This document shows positions 24,889 to 33,889 of a stretch of DNA of 64,000 nt, piece after piece. The stretch covers positions 212,668 through 276,667 of the forward strand of contig NZ_SUPK01000007.1 of assembly GCF_005049045.1 (NCBI RefSeq), in the 5' to 3' direction. The notes beneath the pieces were generated by a model, which had not been told where the DNA came from, did no database searches, and saw only the letters and a program-made list of their open reading frames with translations. The translations under genes and the position numbers were made by a program. This DNA comes from Cohnella pontilimi. Lineage in GTDB: Bacteria; Bacillota; Bacilli; Paenibacillales; Paenibacillaceae. Positions within the stretch are counted from its first letter, which is position 1, and each line of letters starts with the position of its first letter.

Positions 24889-26463
24889 ATGACCATCTAC
24901 AAGGTTTTACTTGCCGATGACGAGAGGCTGGACTTGGAAGGAATGCGCCGGTTCGTCCCCTGGGATGAGATGGGGCTTGAAGTCGTGGATGCCGTGAACA
25001 GCGGCTTCGCAGCGATGGAAGTGATAAAGCGGGAAAAGATCGACATTCTTGTCACGGACGTCCAAATGCCGAACATGACCGGACTCGAACTGGCCGGCAA
25101 AGCAAGAGAATGCTGGTCGGATCTCAAAGTGATTTTCGTAAGCGGTTACCAAGACTTCCATTATGTCAAACAGGCGATTTCCATGAATGCGGCCAGCTAT
25201 GTGCTGAAACCGATGGACGACCGTGAGCTGATCGATTCTTTGCGGAAGATTACGGACGAATTGAATCAGGAACGAAAACAGCGGGAGACCGAAGCCGCTT
25301 ACCGGCAAATGGTCCCGATGGTCAAAAACGAATTGCTGCTGCAGCTGCTGGAGGGCTCGTTCGATCCCGAGACGTTGAAAGTGTTGAGCGAGCAATACGG
25401 TTTCGGCGATATCGGATGGCCGGCCAACGTCGCCGTGCTGGAGACCGACGATTTGTCCTGGAAATTCAGTTCCGGTCAAGATATAGATAAATCCGCGCTG
25501 CTGAACGAATATTCGCTTGATTTGGTTCGGATCTCGGAAGAGAGGGACGTCGCGTGCGTCTGGAGAATCGCCAAGTACCGATGGGCGCTTATTTTGGGCA
25601 GCGCCGCTCCTTCAACTTTTTTGAAAGATTTGATCACCTACACCAAGGAACGGTATCCGTTCAGCATTACGATCGGCTTCGGGGAACCGGCGAAAGACGT
25701 TGCGAACATCCAATTCTCGTACGCCCAGGCTCTGCAGGCGCTCGAATATAAAATGTTTCAAGGCAAAGGCAAAGTAATCGACTTTGCGGAAGTACGCCTG
25801 GCCGAGACGGATCAAACGGAAAATCTCAACATTCAATTGGACATCTTATTCGAAGCCATGTCCGGATATGAACTTGTCAGGATACACGACGAGGTCGACG
25901 CACTGTTCCGGCTTGGTGTCAATCTGAAGTCGAAGTGGTCGGTTCATAATTTTGCGATGTATATCTTATTGAAATTGGAAAACTATTTACAGACGCAGAA
26001 CGAGGATTTGTTCAAGCTTCTCGGCATGGACTTCAAGAGTCTGGACATCATTCGGCAATTCGAGACGATCGACGATATTCGTTCCTGGCTTGTGCATCGA
26101 ATTTATGAAATTTCGGAAACGCTTTACCGCAAAAAGCAGAATAAGAACTGGAAACTGATCCATGAAGTCGTTGCGCATATCCAGAGTCGGCTCCGCGAAT
26201 CGATTACGCTGCGTGAGGTAGCGGAGCATTTTGAATTTTCTCCGAATTACCTGAGTCATTTGCTGAAGAAAGAAACGGGAAAAGGCTTTAACGAATATGT
26301 GATTTCTCTTCGCATGGAGAAGGCCTCTCAGCTGCTGCGCGATACCAAGCTCAAGATTTATGAAGTGGCGGATCAAGTCGGATACCGCTATATGCCCTAT
26401 TTCAGCAAGCAATTCCGGGATACATACGGAATGACGCCCGTCGAGTACAAAAGGAGACATTAA
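24889..26463 (+). CDS. YesN-type response regulator with AraC DNA-binding domain
   Basis: A 524-residue regulator. Residues 1-120 form a receiver domain with the acidic pair LLADDE, phosphoacceptor Asp in VTDVQMP and Lys in LKPMD. The middle is a YesN-type linker. The C-terminal 100 residues carry two AraC helix-turn-helix motifs (ITLREVAEHFEFSPNYLSHLLKKETG and LKIYEVADQVGYRYMPYFSKQF). It probably activates the upstream transporter on a signal from the kinase encoded next. Two ATGs in tandem lie after GGAG; the second gives the better spacing. Confidence 0.9.
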   Translation: MTIYKVLLADDERLDLEGMRRFVPWDEMGLEVVDAVNSGFAAMEVIKREKIDILVTDVQMPNMTGLELAGKARECWSDLKVIFVSGYQDFHYVKQAISMNAASYVLKPMDDRELIDSLRKITDELNQERKQRETEAAYRQMVPMVKNELLLQLLEGSFDPETLKVLSEQYGFGDIGWPANVAVLETDDLSWKFSSGQDIDKSALLNEYSLDLVRISEERDVACVWRIAKYRWALILGSAAPSTFLKDLITYTKERYPFSITIGFGEPAKDVANIQFSYAQALQALEYKMFQGKGKVIDFAEVRLAETDQTENLNIQLDILFEAMSGYELVRIHDEVDALFRLGVNLKSKWSVHNFAMYILLKLENYLQTQNEDLFKLLGMDFKSLDIIRQFETIDDIRSWLVHRIYEISETLYRKKQNKNWKLIHEVVAHIQSRLRESITLREVAEHFEFSPNYLSHLLKKETGKGFNEYVISLRMEKASQLLRDTKLKIYEVADQVGYRYMPYFSKQFRDTYGMTPVEYKRRH

Positions 26464-26465
26464 CC

Positions 26466-28211
26466 GTGCGGAGGTTTGTTCAGTTCGGCTACAAGCTGAT
26501 GTTCTCCTATGTTGTCTTCATCACGATTCCCGTACTCGTCGTCGGGTATTTTTCCTATTCCATTTTCAACGAATCGATACGGAATCAGACCCAAGTCAAC
26601 ATCCAAGGCACGTTGAAACAGATGGAGGACAACATCGCCTATCAGCAGGAGGATATCGAGCGGGTTGTAGATGTCCTCTACAGAGATGGAACACTTGCCA
26701 AACATCTGCGAAGCTATCAGCCGGGATGGGAAAAATACTATGCGCTCACCGAATATTCGCTGCCGAAATTTCGTACGGCTCTCGAGACCACGACGCAAAA
26801 TATTTGGTTATCCGTGTACGTGCACAATGAACTGATGCCGGAAATCTATCATGATTACGGGGCGGCGGATCCGCTTTTGAGAGAAGCGCAACTGCTGGAC
26901 ATATACAATATTCGACGAATTGCCGACAAGGATTGGTACCTTCATTTTCCGAAAGAAGAGTACGGAACGACCAAACAGTGGCAGCAGATCGAAGATGACG
27001 AACGGTTTCGCAGAGTCTCCTTTATTCGCCGGCTGGTAGACGTACCGTTCCCGCCACAAATACAGGAAGTCGGGTTCATGCGCGTCAGCGTGCATTTATC
27101 CGAGTTGTTTCAAAGCGTCGATCATCATGAGATCGGAAAAAACAGCGCGCTGGTCGTGGCGGATGATCGTGGCCGGGCGATCTATTCCTCAGGAGATCCC
27201 TCCGCTTTACAGGGAATCGATTGGAATCAATATACGGCGAGCGACCGGTTGATCATTCGTCAGCCGCTGCCGGGGCTGCCTTTTCAGCTCATTGCCTCCG
27301 TATCGGCCGACATCCTGGAGAAGGACGCCCAAAAGGTGACGACGCTGACAGCGGTCGTCTGTCTCATTTGCTTCCTGGTATTCTCGGTGGTGGCCGTCTT
27401 CATTTCCCGTTATTTTACGAAACGCGTAATGAAGATAGTGGCGGTGCTGAAAGCGTTCCGGGAAGGTGACTTCCACAAAAGGCTGTATTTGAAAGGGAAC
27501 GACGAATTTTATCATATTGCTCAGGCTTTGAACGAGATGGGTCAAAATACGCATCAATTGATCGAAGAAGTGTACGTGACGAATCTGAAAAAGAAAGAAG
27601 CGGAGCTGGAATCGCTGCAGGCGCAGGTGAATCCGCACTTTCTTTACAACACGCTCTCGTCCATCAGCCGACTGGCCAAATTCGGCGAGGTGGAGAAGCA
27701 GCATCAAATGATTATGAATCTCGCGACGTTCTATCGCTTGTCTTTGAATGACGGGCGGATGATCATCCCGGTCGGCAAGGAGCTGGAGCAGGCGCAGGCC
27801 TACCTGGACATTCAGAAGGTCAAATACGAAGAACGCCTAAGCGTGCAGTTCGATATCCAGCCGGAAGTGATCCGGTATGATACGATGAAATTGATTTTGC
27901 AACCGTTCTTGGAAAATGTGTTGAAGCACGCCTGGTGCGCGGATCGGATTCATGTCCGGATTACCGGAGAGCTGTCGGGGGATACAATCGTCTACCGCAT
28001 TATCGACGACGGCGTCGGCATGACGGCTCAGCGGATTCATGAGATATTGGACCCGGAGGAGACGGGAAAGTCCGGATACGGCGTTCGAAATGTGGATCAG
28101 AGGATCAAGCTTCATTACGGTAAAGATTACGGGGTAAATGTTTACAGCCGCCCCGGAATCGGAACAACCGTCAGGATCACGATTCCGGCAGTGTATCGAA
28201 CCCCCGCTTAA
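26466..28211 (+). CDS. YesM-type membrane sensor histidine kinase
   Basis: A 581-residue kinase: helix 1 (about residues 10-32), an extracellular sensor domain of roughly 250 residues, helix 2 (about 285-307), HAMP, then the His_kinase box QVNPHFLYNTLSSISRLA with the phosphorylated His, and an ATPase domain with IDDGVGM and KSGYGVRNV. It starts 2 nt after the response-regulator stop. It presumably senses the sugar, or the loaded binding protein, at the cell surface. Confidence 0.9.
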   Translation: MRRFVQFGYKLMFSYVVFITIPVLVVGYFSYSIFNESIRNQTQVNIQGTLKQMEDNIAYQQEDIERVVDVLYRDGTLAKHLRSYQPGWEKYYALTEYSLPKFRTALETTTQNIWLSVYVHNELMPEIYHDYGAADPLLREAQLLDIYNIRRIADKDWYLHFPKEEYGTTKQWQQIEDDERFRRVSFIRRLVDVPFPPQIQEVGFMRVSVHLSELFQSVDHHEIGKNSALVVADDRGRAIYSSGDPSALQGIDWNQYTASDRLIIRQPLPGLPFQLIASVSADILEKDAQKVTTLTAVVCLICFLVFSVVAVFISRYFTKRVMKIVAVLKAFREGDFHKRLYLKGNDEFYHIAQALNEMGQNTHQLIEEVYVTNLKKKEAELESLQAQVNPHFLYNTLSSISRLAKFGEVEKQHQMIMNLATFYRLSLNDGRMIIPVGKELEQAQAYLDIQKVKYEERLSVQFDIQPEVIRYDTMKLILQPFLENVLKHAWCADRIHVRITGELSGDTIVYRIIDDGVGMTAQRIHEILDPEETGKSGYGVRNVDQRIKLHYGKDYGVNVYSRPGIGTTVRITIPAVYRTPA

Positions 28212-28213
28212 GC

Positions 28214-28243
28214 GAAAAAGACCCCTTTGCAGGGGTCTTTTTC
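28214..28243. terminator. Bidirectional terminator
   Basis: A perfect 13-bp stem (GAAAAAGACCCCT with its complement), a 4-nt loop and A/T tracts on both sides. It serves the convergent kinase and GxGYxYP genes. Confidence 0.93.
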
Positions 28244-28267
28244 ATGGATACAGGAACAGGCGGGGCA

Positions 28268-30334
28268 TTAATCGTCTTCGGACTGCTGCTTCGCCAATCC
28301 ATTGGCTTCGCGGAGGAGCGAGAAGTATTGATCTGCTCTCACGACGGAATATTCCGGTCCGAGTGACTCGGTAATGGCGAGGGCATCCGTAGGCGTCATG
28401 CTCCAAGCCAGCAATCCGAGAGAGACGAACAACGGAGATTGTCCATCCCACTTCGCTTTGGCTGCCGACAGGACGTTTTTGGCATCCTGCACGGTGCTGA
28501 CGCCTTGAATGGTCGATACGGGGAGGTTACCGTTCATCACCTCGGTGCCGTAGCGGTCTTCCCAGCTCAGGAACAGTCCCGGAGCTTTGTATCCGTCCCG
28601 GTAGGCAGCGGCAATGTCGCTGCTCAGCGGTACGTTTTGCCCGTTGATCCGGTTGAGTACATAAGGAATAGTCATGCCGGTCTTATGGAGATAGGAATAG
28701 GTCCTCTTCAGGTAGTCGGCGAATGAAGATTTCGGCCAGACCGCGGGATAAAAGTAGCCGGCTCCGGAAGGACCGGCGATCAGCTGGTCATTGTCCGTGG
28801 CGGTCGACCGGTAGTAATTGAGCATAGCTGGGGCCGCATCATACAAAAGCGGGTTAGAGGTCCAGTTAATCGGGACTTTGCCGCGGTTCGGGTCATTCCA
28901 GAGGTTGCGCATCCGGTGCTGGTTGTATTGCAGGTTGTCGCCTTCGCTGAACGTATACGTAACATATATTTTGTTCTCCAGCTTAGGCGTTTTCACTTTT
29001 TTCGGAGCAGGTGAAGGTGCTGTCTTTCCGGAGAAAACGGTCAGGTTGCTGAACCAGTCGGCCGCCAGCACATACACGCCGTGGCTCGAAGTGATTTCAA
29101 CTCCGCTGAATTCACCCTCCACGTCATTGCTGAACCAACCCAAATAGGGCGTGCCGGGTTGTACATCCGACAAAATTTTCTCAAACAAGGCTTTCTGTTC
29201 CGGAACGTTGGCGTCCAACCAGAATACCATCGCTTTGTTGGCGACCGCATAATCGCGCAGGAAACCGTACGGTTCTCTGCCCTCGGACGACGGAGGCTGT
29301 TCGTTGCCCGCGGAAACCTTGTACTGGTTCCACATGTCGACGGACGCGGTCAACTGCTTGGTGCCGGCGGGGGACGTGAATTTGTAGACAAAATATCTTC
29401 CGTTGTCTGCGAACCGGTGACCGCCGTTTCCGGAGGAAAGCTGCGAGTTTTGGCGGTCATAAAGGAACGGTTCTTCTTCCGGCGTGCCTGGAATGAACCG
29501 CGCGATCACGTTACCGTCCGCCTTCACAGTGACTTCATGTACGGCAGGTCCCCAGCCGTCTTGCGGGAACGCGTCATCAAAGCGCAGATAGATGGCTTCT
29601 TTCCCGAGAAACTCGGATAAGTCGAATTCATACGTTTTACGGTTGGCGGCGTTCCGCTCCTGGGTGGTCTCTTGCGCAATCGTGCGGAAGGAGGGAGGAA
29701 GCCCCGGAGGCACTTTGACGGACGTGTCGGGACTTAATCCGATCAGCATACGATGGGTTGTCTGGTTCCACAGGTTCTCATACTGCCATGTATAGGCGTC
29801 CATTCGATTTTTGAATTTTCCGCGCAAATCGTCGAGCACCTTGAAGTTGTAGGGGGCAGAAGAGAGTTTGGCTGCCAGCTCCGGGCTGGCGACAACAGCG
29901 TCCTTAAGACCGGCCATTGTGGTGGCGACGTTGATGGAGTCCGGGACTTTCGGGTCGTAAACGATAACGCCCTTGATTTCGTTTTGGAACTGTTTAACGA
30001 CATCCCAGTTATCGTCAACGACTTGGTAAGGGACGTGCAGGTCATTGAGCCATGTAAATTTACCTTCCTCCTCACTTTCAAGCAAATAGATCCGGGGCTC
30101 TTCCCGGTTCACGATACCCTGCAGCGTAGCGAGCAGCAGCTTCATGTCTCCTGGTGCGTCATAGACGTCCGTCACGGTGAGGTGTTTGACTTTCGCAAAG
30201 CTTGGAAGCGCCTGTTTCTCAGGCCAAACAACGGAGGATGGTTGCCGGCCGGAAGCCTGTTCGGCTGAGACGGGCAGTGATAAGGACAAGGCGAACAGCA
30301 AAGCGAGACTAACGGTTGTCAGCTTTCGAATCAT
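28268..30334 (-). CDS. Secreted GxGYxYP-domain protein, probable carbohydrate-active protein
   Basis: A 688-residue protein with a cleavable signal peptide (ends near SLPVSA). The family-naming motif appears as GPSGAGYFYP around residue 507, within the C-terminal domain. An inserted beta-sandwich-like region (about 215-330) looks carbohydrate-binding (KEAIYLRFDDAFPQDGWGP). The family has no firmly proven activity, but it is often annotated as putative glycoside hydrolase. It is divergent from the AraR-type regulator and shares its operator-like sequence, which ties it to the glycan locus. AGGTG precedes the ATG at 30334. Confidence 0.82.
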   Translation of the reverse strand: MIRKLTTVSLALLFALSLSLPVSAEQASGRQPSSVVWPEKQALPSFAKVKHLTVTDVYDAPGDMKLLLATLQGIVNREEPRIYLLESEEEGKFTWLNDLHVPYQVVDDNWDVVKQFQNEIKGVIVYDPKVPDSINVATTMAGLKDAVVASPELAAKLSSAPYNFKVLDDLRGKFKNRMDAYTWQYENLWNQTTHRMLIGLSPDTSVKVPPGLPPSFRTIAQETTQERNAANRKTYEFDLSEFLGKEAIYLRFDDAFPQDGWGPAVHEVTVKADGNVIARFIPGTPEEEPFLYDRQNSQLSSGNGGHRFADNGRYFVYKFTSPAGTKQLTASVDMWNQYKVSAGNEQPPSSEGREPYGFLRDYAVANKAMVFWLDANVPEQKALFEKILSDVQPGTPYLGWFSNDVEGEFSGVEITSSHGVYVLAADWFSNLTVFSGKTAPSPAPKKVKTPKLENKIYVTYTFSEGDNLQYNQHRMRNLWNDPNRGKVPINWTSNPLLYDAAPAMLNYYRSTATDNDQLIAGPSGAGYFYPAVWPKSSFADYLKRTYSYLHKTGMTIPYVLNRINGQNVPLSSDIAAAYRDGYKAPGLFLSWEDRYGTEVMNGNLPVSTIQGVSTVQDAKNVLSAAKAKWDGQSPLFVSLGLLAWSMTPTDALAITESLGPEYSVVRADQYFSLLREANGLAKQQSEDD

Positions 30335-30443
30335 AATGAGCACCTCATTTGCCGATGGAATGGTGAGTGATCGTTCTGCCAGCTCGTTGCACCTCCCCCG
30401 TGGCTATGTAGGATGAACCCATGAACGACCTGACTCAATTCAT

Positions 30444-30472
30444 ATTAAATATATTACATATGTATTATTCAA
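30444..30472 (-). promoter_or_regulatory. Promoter of the GxGYxYP gene with embedded palindrome
   Basis: On the minus strand TTGAAT (complement of 30467-30472) and TTTAAT (complement of 30444-30449) are 17 bp apart. The spacer contains the 10-bp palindrome TACATATGTA within ATATTACATATGTATTAT, a good place for a repressor. Confidence 0.6.
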
Positions 30473-30592
30473 TGGATTCGACAAAACTTTTCAAATAAAA
30501 ACATTCTTCAAAGTACAGGATAGGTCGAATGGAATGCGAATGAAGTAACTCCTATATTCCTTCACTCCTATTGTGCTCTGCGGACATAGTTA

Positions 30593-30621
30593 TTGCACAT
30601 CTCGATAAAAGGATATATTAT
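30593..30621 (+). promoter_or_regulatory. Promoter of the AraR-type regulator gene
   Basis: TTGCAC (30593-30598), a 17-bp spacer and TATTAT (30616-30621) lie 41 nt before the ATG. The sequence ATATTACAAATT follows across the probable transcription start and shares its core with the other two candidate operators of the locus, suggesting autoregulation. Confidence 0.65.
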
Positions 30622-30661
30622 ATATTACAAATTGAGACAGAAGTTTGGTGATGAAAGAGAA

Positions 30662-31807
30662 ATGAATACGACGGACCGTATTCCGCTTTATCAGAAAATT
30701 CAAGACTATATCCGCGATCAGATCGAATCGGAAGGACTGAAGGCCGGCGACCGGATCCCGACGGAGAAAGAGTTGATGGAGAAATTCAACGTCAGCAAAA
30801 TTACGGTGGTCAATGCGTTGTCCGGATTGGCCAACGAAAAAATAATCAGCCGCGTCCCCGGCCGAGGGAGCTTCGTCAATGATGCTGCTGCCGAATCCAT
30901 GTCTTCCGGCGGCGGCGCACAACAGCCCGAACGGCAGGAGGGCGGTCTGCAAACGCGCATCATTGGCCTCGTGATGCCGAGCATCGTGGATTACTTCGCC
31001 ATCCGGCTCATCGACGGCATACAGTCCGCGTTGAGAAAAAATGGCTATCGAAGCATGATTCTGCTTTCCGAGGGCGACTTGGATAAAGAGAAAGAAGCCA
31101 TTACGACGTTGAAAGAGATTGGCGCGGAAGGACTTCTTATTTTTCCGGTGGACGAAGAACAGTACAATGAGGAAATCTTGAGCATGAAGTTTGCAGGCTT
31201 CCCATTCCTCTTGATTGATCGTTATTTGCCGGGCGTCGAAACGAATTACATTGCCGCCGACGGGCGGAAAGGTACCGGACTCGCGGTCGATCACCTTTGG
31301 GAGCTCGGTCACCGTGAAATTGCGATCTGTTCGGACTCGCCGCTTCAAACCGTAACGATCCAGGAGCGGATCGAAGGATACATGAACGCCTTGAAAAACA
31401 AGGGAGCGCTGATTAACCCTGCGCACATCATCACCGGTTTCCGGGTGGAGAGTTTAAAAGATGCTGCGAAACATCCTTTGTACCGGTACATCCGCAACCG
31501 GATGGCGACCGCATACATTACGCTGAACGGAAGGCTCGGCGTGCAGATTTATCAGATGGCCCGCCAAGCCGGCTTATCCGTGCCGGATGATTTGTCCATC
31601 GTCAGCTTTGACGATCCCACTTCGATTGTCGAAGAGTTCAGCACATTCACGCATATCAAGCAGTTCGAATCCGACATGGGATATCAAGCTGCCTCGAAAT
31701 TGATTGAATTCATACGCGGCGAAGACAACCGGGACGGCAAATACACCAAAACCTTGATCGATCCGGAGCTGGTCGTCCGGCAAACGACCGGTCCGGTTCC
31801 ACACTGA
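30662..31807 (+). CDS. AraR-type regulator: GntR winged helix plus LacI-like sugar-sensor domain
   Basis: A 381-residue regulator. Residues 1-70 are a GntR winged helix (IPLYQKIQDYIRDQIESEGL, then FNVSKITVVNALSGLANEKI). Residues 100-375 form a periplasmic-binding-like sensor (IIGLVMPSIVDYFAIRLIDGI; HLWELGHREIAICSD; DLSIVSFDDPT), the layout of AraR, which represses sugar genes until a sugar binds. The ATG at 30662 starts the domain exactly; a longer frame upstream crosses the promoter. It lies between the genes it most likely controls. Confidence 0.88.
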   Translation: MNTTDRIPLYQKIQDYIRDQIESEGLKAGDRIPTEKELMEKFNVSKITVVNALSGLANEKIISRVPGRGSFVNDAAAESMSSGGGAQQPERQEGGLQTRIIGLVMPSIVDYFAIRLIDGIQSALRKNGYRSMILLSEGDLDKEKEAITTLKEIGAEGLLIFPVDEEQYNEEILSMKFAGFPFLLIDRYLPGVETNYIAADGRKGTGLAVDHLWELGHREIAICSDSPLQTVTIQERIEGYMNALKNKGALINPAHIITGFRVESLKDAAKHPLYRYIRNRMATAYITLNGRLGVQIYQMARQAGLSVPDDLSIVSFDDPTSIVEEFSTFTHIKQFESDMGYQAASKLIEFIRGEDNRDGKYTKTLIDPELVVRQTTGPVPH

Positions 31808-31833
31808 CCATCTGAACAAAAAAAGCTGACCGC

Positions 31834-31868
31834 AAGAACCTTCTCTTCCGTGAGAAGGTTCTTTTTTT
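31834..31868 (+). terminator. Terminator of the regulator gene
   Basis: A perfect 12-bp stem (AAGAACCTTCTC with its complement), a 6-nt loop, then TTTTT. Confidence 0.92.
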
Positions 31869-31873
31869 GATTT

Positions 31874-31918
31874 TGTAATATTAAAGATATTGAATATGTA
31901 TAATGGTTATAATATATT
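31874..31918 (+). promoter_or_regulatory. Promoter and candidate operator of the second sugar ABC operon
   Basis: TTGAAT (31890-31895), a 17-bp spacer and TATATT (31913-31918). Just upstream lies TTGTAATATTA, the reverse complement of the TAATATTACAA-type core seen at the regulator's own promoter. Confidence 0.6.
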
Positions 31919-31954
31919 ATGGGTGTATCTACAAACAGATTGAGGTGCTGAGAT

Positions 31955-32911
31955 ATGGCTCAAACCGCCTTGCGAGTCCGAGAAGCTTCGGTCAAGCGTG
32001 CAAAGACAAGGAATAAAGATGCTTGGATCGCAGCCGCTATACTTACGCCGATGTTTTTGTTTTGGCTGATCGCTTCGGGGTTTCCAACCCTATTCGGTTT
32101 CTTGCTCGGTTTTTTTAACTGGATCGGCTTGAATGATACACCCAACTTTGTTTGGTTCGATAATTTTGTAAGCTTTTTCAAAAATCCGGTTTATACGGCT
32201 GCATTGTGGCGGTCGATCTGGCTGGGCGGTTTGGTCACATCGGTTACGGTCATTGCAGGCTTCGGCGCAGCACTGCTCATGAATATGCCGTTATTCGCCA
32301 AAGGGTTTTATCGGACAATTTGGTATATTCCGGCGGTGACTTCCACGGTAGCGACAACGCAGGTGTTCAACACCTTATTGGATACCAATAACGGCGTAAT
32401 CAATAATGTGCTGAAATCCATGGGGAAAGAACCGATAGTGTGGCAGTATTCGGTGAATTGGGGCATTTTTTGGATTGTCGTTTATTCCGTTTGGAAAGGA
32501 GTGGGAGGAACGGCGCTTATTTTGCTCGCCGGTTTGCAATCGGTCGATCCAACTTTGTATGAAGCGTCGGAAATCGACGGTGCAGACCGGTGGGGGAAGC
32601 TGCGTTATGTGACTTTGCCGGGACTCAAGCCATTCGCAACTTACATTGTGATCACCAGCCTCATAAGCGCATTGCAGATTTATGAACAGGTGCTTTTTAT
32701 TACGGACGGAGGCCCTTACGGACAGACGGAAGTGCTCGTCTTTCGAATTTATCGCGACGGTTTCTGGGATTTCAACCTCGGAATGGCGGGGGCGTCATCC
32801 TTGATCATGGCGATCGTCGTCATTGCGGTAGCCGTGCTTTATTTTAATCGGTCGTCGAAAGCGGAGCGGCAGACGACCATTCCGGTAAAACCGCTGAAGA
32901 GGGGGCAATAA
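31955..32911 (+). CDS. Sugar ABC transporter permease (MalF/AraP type)
   Basis: A 318-residue permease with six predicted helices and the docking loop YEASEIDGADRWGKLRYVTLPGL. First gene of the glycan importer; the second permease starts at the next base after its stop. TGAGGTG precedes the ATG. No ATPase gene accompanies the cluster. Confidence 0.9.
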   Translation: MAQTALRVREASVKRAKTRNKDAWIAAAILTPMFLFWLIASGFPTLFGFLLGFFNWIGLNDTPNFVWFDNFVSFFKNPVYTAALWRSIWLGGLVTSVTVIAGFGAALLMNMPLFAKGFYRTIWYIPAVTSTVATTQVFNTLLDTNNGVINNVLKSMGKEPIVWQYSVNWGIFWIVVYSVWKGVGGTALILLAGLQSVDPTLYEASEIDGADRWGKLRYVTLPGLKPFATYIVITSLISALQIYEQVLFITDGGPYGQTEVLVFRIYRDGFWDFNLGMAGASSLIMAIVVIAVAVLYFNRSSKAERQTTIPVKPLKRGQ

Positions 32912-33838
32912 ATGATGCCGGCTGAGTTGCGCGCAAAAATTATGAATCAGTTCAAACCCATTCATCTGCTCGGCCATATTCTACTTTTCGGCATCGGTCT
33001 TGTGCTGCTCTATCCGCTAATATTTATGGTGCTCGCCGGTTTTTTCAATAAAACCGAATTTATGTCGACGGTTTTGGGGGTGTTCCCGATCCCCAAAGAG
33101 CCGACATTGGACAACTTCAAAATGTTGATATTCGGTACCACGGATTCCGCGACGGCGGTATATTTGCGAAACTCGGTTATCCGGGCGGTTTACAACACGT
33201 TTGGGGCGCTCCTCACTTCGTTTTTGGCCGGTTACGTGTTCGCCCGACTGAAATTCAAAGGGAAAGACCAGATTTTCCTCATTATGCTTGCAACGCAAAT
33301 GATACCGACAACATTGGCTATCATTCCGACATACCTGGAGTATGCCAGATTTCCTTTCGCTGGAGGGAATCACGTATTTACAGGAGGCAGTGGCATTTTG
33401 GATACTTGGTGGGTTTATTTTATCGGCGGTCCCGCGATTAACATCATGGGCACCTTTTTGGTCAAACAATCGTTGGAAAAAGTGCCCGTCGAAATCGACG
33501 AGTCGGCCAAAATAGACGGCGCCGGAACCTTTCGATTGATCTTTCAAATCTTGTTTCCGCTCCAGCTTCCGATTATGGCCTATATAGCCATCACAACCGC
33601 TCTCGCAGCCTGGAACGACTTCATTACGCCATTTTTCTATACTCACAGCGATTATCTGCAGACTCTTCCGTCAGCGATCACTAGAATTTCATCCATTGGC
33701 GTCAGTCCTGGCGCGGTCATCGACTATCCAATGATTATCACATTGAGTCTGGGCATCACAATTCCGGCGCTCATCATCTTTTTCTTCTTGCAAAAATACA
33801 TCGTGCAAGGTTTGGCTAACACAGGCATCAAAGGGTAA
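32912..33838 (+). CDS. Sugar ABC transporter permease (MalG/AraQ type)
   Basis: A 308-residue partner permease with six predicted helices; the docking loop is IDESAKIDGAGTFRLIFQILFPLQ. It begins directly after the upstream stop codon, so the two are translationally coupled. Confidence 0.9.
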   Translation: MMPAELRAKIMNQFKPIHLLGHILLFGIGLVLLYPLIFMVLAGFFNKTEFMSTVLGVFPIPKEPTLDNFKMLIFGTTDSATAVYLRNSVIRAVYNTFGALLTSFLAGYVFARLKFKGKDQIFLIMLATQMIPTTLAIIPTYLEYARFPFAGGNHVFTGGSGILDTWWVYFIGGPAINIMGTFLVKQSLEKVPVEIDESAKIDGAGTFRLIFQILFPLQLPIMAYIAITTALAAWNDFITPFFYTHSDYLQTLPSAITRISSIGVSPGAVIDYPMIITLSLGITIPALIIFFFLQKYIVQGLANTGIKG

Positions 33839-33889
33839 CCCCATCCAAGATAAAGGCTCTGCATTTCAAATTGATTTGGAGGGAAAAGA

